Assembly (NCBI GenBank): GCA_041591915.1
Contig: JBFHRB010000084.1
Coordinates: 1-12,593 of the forward strand
Source: JBFHRB01 sp041591915
GTDB taxonomy: Bacteria; Actinomycetota; Nitriliruptoria; Nitriliruptorales; Nitriliruptoraceae
Direction: 5' to 3'
DNA length: 12,593 nucleotides
Positions 7,032-12,593 of the stretch are shown piece by piece (the first letter of the stretch is position 1; each line of letters opens with the position of its first letter). The notes under the pieces were generated by a model. The model was not told where the DNA came from. It worked only from the letters and a program-made list of their open reading frames with translations, and ran no database searches. The position numbers and the translations under genes were made by a program.

Positions 7032-8171
7032 TCAGCAGGGCCGGGTCACCGAGGTCTGCACGACCAACGGGGCGTCGAGTTCGTTCGGCTCTTGCGGGTC
7101 GGGCTCGGGCTGACGGGCCTCGTCGACCACGTACTCACCGCAGCCGTCGTCGAAGCCGAGGACGAGGTCAGCCAAGCGGTGGAGGGCCGTGCGCATCACG
7201 ATGTGCGTGCTGCTCTTCTCGGACGCGTGGCCGGCCAGCGGGTTCTCGACGTCCGGGAAGCCGAAGGCCTCCGCGTGGTCCTCGGGGGCGGTCCCGTCCT
7301 CGCCGGTCCCACGTCGGATGACGGTGTGGAACTCGTAGGGGTGGCCGAGCACGTCGTAGGCGGCCGCCAGCTCGCGACTCTGGTCGTACGGCACGAGCCC
7401 GTCTCCGATCGCGTGCACGAGGATCGTCCGGGTGATGCCGCTGGAGTCGATGTCAGCGGCGCGGTTGACGTTCGACCGGGCGAGGTAGGGCTGCTCGCCG
7501 ACCTCGGCTGGCGTGCCGCCTGCGTCCGCCTCGATGGCCCGAGCGGTGGCTGGAGCGCCCGCCGAAGCAGCGGCATACGTCTCGGGCATGTTGTTGACGC
7601 CCTCGACGTCGATCCACCAGTCGAACAGCGGGGTGCCGTCGACCGAGGTGGGCTGGTGCTCGGCCAGCGCGTACCCGGACACGTTGGCGCCCATGCTGAC
7701 CCCGAGCAGGATCACCCGATCGATGCTCGGGCACCACTCCTCGAGTTCACGTGCGGTGTCGACGAGGGCTGTGGCCCCCGAGGTCACGGGCCAGCCGGCG
7801 GACTTCGGCAGGTCGGTCCCGCGGTGGACGAGGTCGTCGTGCAGGCTGAGGCCGGGATAGGTCACGGCGGCGGCGAGGACGTTGAGGCGCTCGGCCATCC
7901 AGCTGATGTGGCCGTGCCAGGAGACGGCGGTGTGGCCGAGCCCCGGCGCGACGAGCACGAGCGTGTCGGGCTTGGTCGTCGGTGCGACGACGTGGACCTG
8001 TGGATCGACATCGCCGGCCGGTGCCGGGTAGCCGACGAGCGGGCGCACCTGCACGCGCGGCTTCGGCTGGCGGCAGGCGATCCCGTCGTCAGCCACGGCC
8101 GGGGCCGTCAGTGTCGCGGTCAGTGCCATGAACAGTGCCAGGCCGAGCGCCCGGCGGTCGGTGGCGGTCAT
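7032..8171 (-). CDS. Secreted alpha/beta-hydrolase (lipase/esterase-like)
   Basis: 379-aa exported hydrolase. The ATG at 8171 has a GAGGGGGA ribosome binding site 6 nt upstream. Residues 1-27 form a signal peptide (RR at 6-7, hydrophobic core, AVA before DDG). The nucleophile elbow GVSMG places the likely catalytic serine at S159. Probable acid and base are D257 in HAIGDGLVPYD and H323 in SSTHIVMR. An oxyanion-loop-like segment, VAPGLGHT, occurs near residue 75, and cysteines at both ends could form disulfides outside the cell. The C-terminal 40 residues are Pro/Glu/Asp-rich. The substrate cannot be told from sequence: an ester, lipid or small amide is possible, and a peptidase is less likely. 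It is divergent from the response regulator and upstream of the surface-protein gene on the same strand, but the hairpin between them suggests separate transcripts. Confidence 0.82.
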   Translation of the reverse strand: MTATDRRALGLALFMALTATLTAPAVADDGIACRQPKPRVQVRPLVGYPAPAGDVDPQVHVVAPTTKPDTLVLVAPGLGHTAVSWHGHISWMAERLNVLAAAVTYPGLSLHDDLVHRGTDLPKSAGWPVTSGATALVDTARELEEWCPSIDRVILLGVSMGANVSGYALAEHQPTSVDGTPLFDWWIDVEGVNNMPETYAAASAGAPATARAIEADAGGTPAEVGEQPYLARSNVNRAADIDSSGITRTILVHAIGDGLVPYDQSRELAAAYDVLGHPYEFHTVIRRGTGEDGTAPEDHAEAFGFPDVENPLAGHASEKSSTHIVMRTALHRLADLVLGFDDGCGEYVVDEARQPEPDPQEPNELDAPLVVQTSVTRPC

Positions 8172-8390
8172 CTCTCATCCCCCTCGGTGAAACGGTGCAT
8201 GACCGTCGTACGCGCCAGGGCGGCGCACGACCCTGGGGGATGGACCCCATGTCTCGTGGGGTCGCGACTACGCAGGAGCTTCCCGCCACGCAGCGTCTGC
8301 GCGATGCCACGCGCTGTTCCCGCGCTGAGGTCGCCCGGCCATCGGCCTGTGCGAGGCCTCTACGCTTGCGGCGGCCCGGGGAGGGTTCGT
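8172..8390. other. Divergent intergenic region between hydrolase and response regulator
   Basis: 219 nt without a supported gene. It holds two short inverted repeats: CCAGGG/CCCTGG (8215-8220 and 8231-8236, 10-nt loop) and GACCCC/GGGGTC (8243-8248 and 8258-8263, 9-nt loop). A TAnnnT -10 candidate for the regulator, TACGCT, is at 8361-8366, 24 nt before the GTG. No clear -35 is visible. The inverted repeats could be operators or chance in GC-rich DNA. Confidence 0.35.
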
Positions 8391-9038
8391 GTGACACAGA
8401 AGGCCACGAAGCGACAACCACCGATCCGCGTCGTCCTGGCCGACGACCACCCGATATGGCGGGACGGCGTCGAGGCGGACCTCGGTGCAGGCTTCGAGGT
8501 GGTCGGGGTGGCCGGCGACGCGACGGAGGCGATCGAGGTCATCCGCGACACCGAGCCCGACCTGGTGGTGTGCGACCTGAAGATGCCCAACGGGGGTGGC
8601 ATCAAGGTCGTCAAGGAGTGCGGCGAGGACACGCACATCGTCATGCTGACCGTGTCCGAGCAGGAGCGCGACCTCCTCGACGCCGTGGCCGCGGGTGCGG
8701 TCGGCTACCTGACCAAGTCGACGCCCGGCGACGAGCTCAAGGAGCAGCTCAAGCAGGCCGCGAGGGGCGAGCCGGTGTTCTCGGCGTCGCTGGCGGCGCT
8801 GGTCCTCGGTGAGTTCCGCAAGATGGCCAAGCAGGCAAGCGGCAAGAACCCGATCACCGAGCGGGAGCGCGAGGTCCTCCAGCACGTCGCACGCGGGTAC
8901 ACGTACAAGGAGGTCGGCGAGCAGCTGCACATCTCGCCGAAGACGGTCGAGAACCACGTCCGCAACATCCTCGACAAGCTCCACCTCAGCCGCAAGCAGG
9001 ACCTCATCCGCTACGCCGTCGAGCATGGGATCGAGTGA
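8391..9038 (+). CDS. NarL/FixJ-family response regulator (MacR-like)
   Basis: 215-aa DNA-binding response regulator. The frame stays open far upstream, but the GTG at 8391, behind GGGGAGGG (8378-8385) with a 5-nt gap, gives the expected start just before the receiver domain. The receiver has an acidic pair in ADDHP, phospho-acceptor D62 in VVCDLKMP, T87 in MLTVSE and K109 in YLTKSTPG. The LuxR-type helix-turn-helix spans about residues 155-210 (ITEREREVLQHVARGYTYKEVGEQ, then the recognition segment ISPKTVENHVRNIL). The GYTYKE segment and the YLTK/FSASLA linker resemble regulators paired with MacS-type kinases, so the orphan-looking kinase at 3770-4888 is the natural partner; this pairing is inference. 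The last two codons and the stop lie inside a 40-bp repeat unit, so the C-terminus (VEHGIE) may have been shaped by the repeat. Confidence 0.9.
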   Translation: MTQKATKRQPPIRVVLADDHPIWRDGVEADLGAGFEVVGVAGDATEAIEVIRDTEPDLVVCDLKMPNGGGIKVVKECGEDTHIVMLTVSEQERDLLDAVAAGAVGYLTKSTPGDELKEQLKQAARGEPVFSASLAALVLGEFRKMAKQASGKNPITEREREVLQHVARGYTYKEVGEQLHISPKTVENHVRNILDKLHLSRKQDLIRYAVEHGIE

Positions 9039-9124
9039 GCGCAGCGGAGCGGAGTCGAACTCGCTGTTGATCGAGTGAGCGCAGCGGAGCGGAGCCGAAC
9101 TCGCGACTGATCGAGTGAGCGCGG
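9029..9124. repeat. 40-bp direct repeat: two full copies plus one partial copy
   Basis: Unit starts GATCGAGTGAGCGCAGCGGA. Copy 1 is 9029-9068, copy 2 is 9069-9108, and a partial third copy from 9109 runs about 16 bases with one change (GCGGCGG for GCAGCGG). Copies 1 and 2 differ at one base in the core (AGTCG against AGCCG) and in their last few bases. Each unit has CGAGT near its start and ACTCG near its end, a weak terminal inverted repeat, and begins GATCGAGTGA, which supplies a TGA stop. The first copy overlaps the end of the response regulator gene. It looks like a REP-type interspersed repeat, but one window cannot show genome-wide copies. Confidence 0.85.
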
Positions 9125-9135
9125 CGGCTCTGGGC

Positions 9136-9150
9136 ATCCCCCAGGGGGAT
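9136..9150 (+). terminator. Short hairpin downstream of the response regulator
   Basis: ATCCCC (9136-9141), loop CAG, GGGGAT (9145-9150), followed by TT and a G run. It lies about 100 nt past the regulator stop and directly after the repeat array. Six base pairs and almost no T-tract make it a modest terminator candidate; it may instead belong to the repeat element. Confidence 0.4.
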
Positions 9151-9155
9151 TTGGG

Positions 9156-9208
9156 GGGTCCACCGGGGTCTTCGTGAGCGGCGTTGGGTCGATGCTGGTG
9201 GTGGACCC
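9156..9208 (+). repeat. 9-bp inverted repeat in the leader of the large membrane protein gene
   Basis: GGGTCCACC (9156-9164) and GGTGGACCC (9200-9208) are exact reverse complements separated by 35 nt, ending 18 nt before the GTG at 9227. In a transcript the right arm would lie just upstream of the GGAG ribosome binding site (9215-9218). It could be an operator, a leader stem or part of the repeat element. Confidence 0.5.
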
Positions 9209-9226
9209 GACGACGGAGCCGCCATC

Positions 9227-11803
9227 GTGCCGATCGACCTCTCCCACATCCCGCCACCCACCACGGCCACCGGGCCTGGCGCCGTGGCTCCGCCACCGCC
9301 GGGGGCGCGGCCTCCGGGGCACGCCGAGGACCCGCGTCCCTCGGGCAACGGAGCGCGGCGCACGGCGGCCGGGATCATCGGGGCGACCGGGGCGATCCTG
9401 CTGGTCGTCGCCGCGGCCCTGTTCCTCGCCGTTCGCTGGTCGGCGATGTCGAACGGTGCCAAGGGCAGCGTCCTGGTGGCTGCGACGGTGGGCTGCCTCG
9501 TGGGCGGGTACCGCCTCCGTCGGCGCCTCCCGGTGACCGGGGCGGTCGTCTTCCACCTCGGCGCGTTCCTGCTGCCGGTCGACCTCGTGGCGCTGGACCG
9601 CGTGGTCGGGTTCAGCCCGGAGTGGCTGATCGCGCTCGAGGGGGCGCTGGTCGCGCTCGCGTTCCCGCTGCTCGACCGGCTCGTCCCGTCCCGCCTCCTC
9701 CGCGTCGCGGCGGTCGCCGGTGCGATCGTGCTGGCGACGGGCCTCGGCCTCCTCACGCCCGTGCCGGCGCCGGCCTGGGCGGCGGCCATCGGCGTGGCCG
9801 TGCTCGCCGTCCGCCCGGCCTCGATCGCGATGGGCCTGACGGCTGCCGCGGGTCCGCTCGCTGCGGTCGTCGTCTTCGCCGCGGTCCCGTCGGACATCTC
9901 GGCCACGTGGCTCGGTGGGCCGACCGGCTGGCAGTTGGTCGCAGGGCTTGCCGCGGCGGGCTTGTTGGCTCTGCACGCGCAGCGCTCTGGTAACGACAGC
10001 CTCGCCCCCGCGGCGATCGCCGCGGTCGCCGTCGCCGTGCTTCGCGCCTGGGTGGGGCCACAGGGCATCGAGCCGGCGTTCGTCACCGGCGTACCCGTGC
10101 TGATCCTGTTGGCCGAGGCTGCGGCGATGGGGCTCCGGCGTGACGACCTGTGGGGCCCGGTCACGGACGCAACCGCCTCGATCGGCGAGCTCATCGCCCT
10201 CGGGTACGTGGTGTGGGGTGGCGTCCTGCTGGCCCTGGTGCGTACGCCGGCCCCGCCGACGGGTCGCGACATCACGGCCAGTTTCGTCATCATGACCCTG
10301 GCGGCGCTCGTTGCCGTCGCTCGCCGTGGCGGCCGATGGCCGCTCGGCGAGGCGGCACTCGCGGTGTTCGTCCCGGCCGCGGTCGCCGTCCAGACGACCG
10401 AGCCGCTCCTCGTGGCATCGGTCGCGGCCGCGCTCGCGGTCGTCGGCCTCCTCCACCGCCCCGGCGAGGTACCGCCCCTCACGCTGGCGGCTGGCGCCCT
10501 CGCGCCGTGGGTCGGCTACCCGGCGATCTCCGGCGCCTGGGCCCCGGCGCTCGTCGCGGTCGGCACGCTGGCGCTCGCCGCGCGGCGACCGGCCGCGGCC
10601 GTGGAGCCGCGCGAGGCCGGGCCGGTGCGGCCGCGCCAGCTCGACCTCCTGCCTGCGCCCGCGGGGCCGGCGCTGCCCCCACCACACCCGCACATGGTCC
10701 GCGCTGCCGTCCGCCGTCGACCGCCCCTCGATCGTGGGATCCTGCCCGCTGGCCTCGCGGCGCTCGGGACGTTCGCTGCTGCCGTCTCGGCCCCCCTGGA
10801 TGCGGCACCGGCCCTATCGGCCTTCGCGGTCACCTGCTGGTTGCTCGGCATCGTCATCGGCCGGCCCGTGGTGTCCGACGTCCCGCGCCTCGCGGCCGCA
10901 GGCAGCGTCCTGGTGCTGCTCGCGTGGCAACCGCAGCACCAGCTCGCGCCGGCGCTGCTGCTGTTGGTCCTCACCGTGATCGAGGTCGCGCGCACCGAGC
11001 GGCCGGCCCTGGCGTTCGGGGCGATCGCGCCCGCCCACCTCGGGCTCTACGCCCTGGTCCGGCTGACCGGTGCGGGGTTCGAGACCGCCGGGCTCGCACT
11101 GGTCGTCGCCGCCCTGGTCTACGGGGGCTTCTCGCTGCTCGTCGCGGCCGGCTACGAGCGCGTCCTGCACGCCGCTGCCATGAGTGGCGGCCTGATCGGC
11201 CTGCTGCTCGCCGCTCGTGACGCGGAGACGTTCGGCACGGCCCTCATCATGGTCGGCGTCGGCCTCATCGCCGCCGCGACCGTCGGCGGTCCTGGCCTCG
11301 CCGGCTACGGCGGATCGCTGCTGGCGACCCTCGGGATCTGGGTCCACCTCGGGCTGCGCGACGTCTCGGCGAGCGAGGCGTACACGCTGCCGCTGGCGGT
11401 GTTCCTGTTGATCATCGGCTGGCTGGCGCGGCAGCGCAACGCGCGCTCCTCGTGGGTGGCGTACGTCCCGGCGATCCTGCTCGTCGCCCTCCCGGCACTC
11501 GCCCAGCGCGTCGCCGACGGCAGCGCCTGGCACAGCGTCGTCGTCGGGGCCATCGCCCTGGTGGCGGTGGCGGCCGGCGGTTGGCAGCGGCTCAGTGGCC
11601 CGCTCGTCACCGGGACCGTCCTGCTCCTCGCGGTCACGGCCTACGAGTCCCTCGCCGTGGTCGCCCAGGTCCCGACGTGGGCGTGGCTCGGCACCGGTGG
11701 CCTGGTCCTGCTCACGACCGCTCTCGTGCTCGAGCGGACGGACACGTCACCCGTCGAGGTCAGCCGGCGCGTCGTCGAGACGCTGGCCGACCGGTTCGAC
11801 TGA
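9227..11803 (+). CDS. Large polytopic membrane protein, SCO7613 C-terminal-domain type
   Basis: 858-aa integral membrane protein of unknown function. The GTG start at 9227 follows GGAG (9215-9218) with an 8-nt gap. Residues 1-46 are a Pro/Ala/Gly-rich cytoplasmic-looking tail. From residue 47 onward the protein is almost continuous hydrophobic helix, about 20 or more, broken by one hydrophilic Pro/Arg-rich linker near residues 455-505. The start of the membrane region (AAGIIGATGAILLVVAAALF) and the C-terminal part, with SEAYTLPLAVFLLIIGWL, then RSSWVAYVPAILLVALP and a final LERTDTSP...LADRFD helix, match what I recall of actinobacterial proteins named after Streptomyces SCO7613. No catalytic motif is apparent. 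It appears to be a single-gene transcript, with a hairpin just after the stop. Long open frames on the opposite strand are side effects of GC bias. Confidence 0.8.
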   Translation: MPIDLSHIPPPTTATGPGAVAPPPPGARPPGHAEDPRPSGNGARRTAAGIIGATGAILLVVAAALFLAVRWSAMSNGAKGSVLVAATVGCLVGGYRLRRRLPVTGAVVFHLGAFLLPVDLVALDRVVGFSPEWLIALEGALVALAFPLLDRLVPSRLLRVAAVAGAIVLATGLGLLTPVPAPAWAAAIGVAVLAVRPASIAMGLTAAAGPLAAVVVFAAVPSDISATWLGGPTGWQLVAGLAAAGLLALHAQRSGNDSLAPAAIAAVAVAVLRAWVGPQGIEPAFVTGVPVLILLAEAAAMGLRRDDLWGPVTDATASIGELIALGYVVWGGVLLALVRTPAPPTGRDITASFVIMTLAALVAVARRGGRWPLGEAALAVFVPAAVAVQTTEPLLVASVAAALAVVGLLHRPGEVPPLTLAAGALAPWVGYPAISGAWAPALVAVGTLALAARRPAAAVEPREAGPVRPRQLDLLPAPAGPALPPPHPHMVRAAVRRRPPLDRGILPAGLAALGTFAAAVSAPLDAAPALSAFAVTCWLLGIVIGRPVVSDVPRLAAAGSVLVLLAWQPQHQLAPALLLLVLTVIEVARTERPALAFGAIAPAHLGLYALVRLTGAGFETAGLALVVAALVYGGFSLLVAAGYERVLHAAAMSGGLIGLLLAARDAETFGTALIMVGVGLIAAATVGGPGLAGYGGSLLATLGIWVHLGLRDVSASEAYTLPLAVFLLIIGWLARQRNARSSWVAYVPAILLVALPALAQRVADGSAWHSVVVGAIALVAVAAGGWQRLSGPLVTGTVLLLAVTAYESLAVVAQVPTWAWLGTGGLVLLTTALVLERTDTSPVEVSRRVVETLADRFD

Positions 11804-11819
11804 CACGCCCCCGACGTGC

Positions 11820-11855
11820 GCTCCGCGGCCCCGGCCGCCGTCTGGCCCGCGGAGC
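11820..11855 (+). terminator. Hairpin after the large membrane protein gene
   Basis: GCTCCGCGG (11820-11828) pairs exactly with CCGCGGAGC (11847-11855). One bulged C would allow two more pairs (CC 11829-11830 with GG 11844-11845), leaving a 13-nt loop. It starts 17 nt past the stop at 11803. There is no T-tract, so it is a probable U-less terminator. Confidence 0.55.
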
Positions 11856-11868
11856 CGCCGTCCGTTCC

Positions 11869-11874
11869 TACCCT
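11869..11874 (+). promoter_or_regulatory. -10 element implying a leaderless M20 peptidase transcript
   Basis: TACCCT matches TAnnnT and its last base is 7 nt before the A of the ATG at 11882, the spacing expected if transcription starts at the start codon. No Shine-Dalgarno sequence lies between them. No clear -35 is visible. Leaderless genes are common in actinobacteria. Confidence 0.45.
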
Positions 11875-11881
11875 GCGTCCC

Positions 11882-12593
11882 ATGTCCACGACCCCCGCCC
11901 CGACATCCTCGACGACGACCCCGCTGGAGCCGCTGCTCGCGGACCTCGAGCGGCTGGTCACCGTCGAGTCGCCGTCCGCCGAGCCGGCCGCGCTCCGACG
12001 CAGCGGCGACGCGGTCGCGGAGCTCCTGCGCCGGCACCTGCCGGGCGAGCCGGAGATCGGCGAGGACGCGCGTGTGCGCTGGGCGACGCCCGGTGCCGGC
12101 GCGCCCGACCCGATCCTGGTGCTGGGGCACCACGACACGGTGTGGCCGCTGGGGTCGCTGCAGCGCCACCCGTTCGCGGTGCACGACGACGGCCGCGTCA
12201 CGGGGCCCGGGGTCTACGACATGAAGGCCGGCGTCGTCGTCGTGACCCACGCGCTCGCCGCCCTCGCGGCGACGGGCGAACTTCCGCCCGTCGAGCTCCT
12301 GGTCACCAGCGACGAGGAGATCGGCTCGAAGCGTTCGCGGGAGGAGATCGAGGAGCGGGCACGGCGTGCGCGCGCGGTCCTCGTCCTCGAGCCCAGCGGT
12401 CCGGGGGGCGCCATCAAGACCGGCCGCAAGGGTGTGGCACTGGGGCGCATGGCCGTCCGCGGCCGAGCCGCTCACTCCGGACTCGACCCGGAGAAGGGCG
12501 TCAACGCCGGGGTCGCGCTCGGGCCGCTCCTGCCCCTCGCGGTCGCACTCGGCGACCCGGTCACGGGCACCACGGTGACCCCGACGGTGATCC
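11882..12593 (+). CDS. M20-family metallopeptidase, carboxypeptidase G2-like (3' end cut by window)
   Basis: The first 237 codons of a zinc-dependent M20 peptidase continue past the right edge; full-length relatives are usually about 370-400 aa. Visible motifs are LGHHDTVWPLG with zinc ligands H83 and D85, GVYDMKAG with bridging D113, and TSDEEIGS with catalytic base E145 and zinc ligand E146. LEPSG with IKTGRKG follows, and GRAAHSGLDPEKG (H198) marks the start of the dimerisation domain. The HxDTVWPLG and GRAAHSG wording resembles carboxypeptidase G2 or glutamate carboxypeptidase relatives, enzymes that release C-terminal glutamate or related residues, but the substrate is not settled. No signal peptide is seen: the N-terminus is a Ser/Thr/Pro-rich stretch, so it is probably cytoplasmic. 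The start has no ribosome binding site and fits a leaderless transcript. Confidence 0.9.
   Translation, partial: MSTTPAPTSSTTTPLEPLLADLERLVTVESPSAEPAALRRSGDAVAELLRRHLPGEPEIGEDARVRWATPGAGAPDPILVLGHHDTVWPLGSLQRHPFAVHDDGRVTGPGVYDMKAGVVVVTHALAALAATGELPPVELLVTSDEEIGSKRSREEIEERARRARAVLVLEPSGPGGAIKTGRKGVALGRMAVRGRAAHSGLDPEKGVNAGVALGPLLPLAVALGDPVTGTTVTPTVI

Noticed and set aside
7131..7137. GTACTCA, which resembles half of the palindrome I recall for Streptomyces MacR binding
   Set aside because: Only a half-site, and it lies inside the hydrolase coding region near its 3' end; most likely chance.
7092..8390. Upstream extension of the response regulator frame
   Set aside because: It is antisense to the hydrolase and carries no domain features. 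The receiver domain starts right after the GTG at 8391, which has a ribosome binding site.
9029..9124. Direct repeats as a CRISPR array
   Set aside because: The units are head-to-tail with no unique spacers, only two and a partial copy exist, and no cas gene is present.
9004..10693. Two overlapping minus-strand open frames of 492 and 560 codons opposite the large membrane protein
   Set aside because: Their compositions are Arg/Ala/Thr/Pro- or Arg/Gly/Asp-rich with no domain pattern, as expected for antisense frames of high-GC genes. The plus-strand frame has coherent membrane helices and a ribosome binding site.

Overview
The window is very GC-rich (about 70% by eye). Codons end overwhelmingly in G or C, GTG starts are common, and there is an LPXTG surface protein, a NarL-type two-component pair of the kind seen in actinomycetes, and a large membrane protein of the SCO7613 type. 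All of this points to an actinomycete-like chromosome (Actinomycetota), possibly one of the deep high-GC classes such as Nitriliruptoria. The class is a guess; the phylum is fairly secure. I see no rRNA, tRNA, insertion sequence, integrase or CRISPR array.

Layout. 2-1987 (+) is a CopB-type P1B-3 copper-transporting ATPase whose His-rich N-terminus runs off the left edge. It converges, with a 2-nt gap, on a small two-helix membrane protein (1990-2235, -). A short divergent intergenic region then leads into a (+) pair joined by an ATGA overlap: an OLD-like ATPase-TOPRIM protein (2319-3773) and a MacS-like sensor histidine kinase (3770-4888). The next two genes are on the (-) strand and encode exported proteins: an LPQTG-anchored DUF11 protein (4902-6743) and, upstream of it, a secreted alpha/beta-hydrolase (7032-8171). 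A 13-bp perfect hairpin lies between them. Divergent from the hydrolase is a NarL/FixJ response regulator (8391-9038, +). Its stop codon lies inside a 40-bp direct repeat present in two full copies and one partial copy. After a leader full of inverted repeats comes an 858-aa polytopic membrane protein (9227-11803, +). The window ends inside an M20 metallopeptidase (11882-12593, +) that looks leaderless.

How the genes may work together. The kinase and the response regulator both resemble actinobacterial MacS/MacR-type partners but are separated by about 3.5 kb holding two opposite-strand genes for exported proteins. The simplest reading is a split two-component locus surrounding candidate cell-envelope genes. 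The ATPase-TOPRIM gene translationally coupled to the kinase is the least expected association here. The copper ATPase, the SCO7613-type protein and the peptidase look like ordinary housekeeping or accessory neighbours. Nothing in the window can be called a new system with confidence; the kinase/OLD-like coupling, the split regulator locus and the 40-bp repeats are the items most worth checking.
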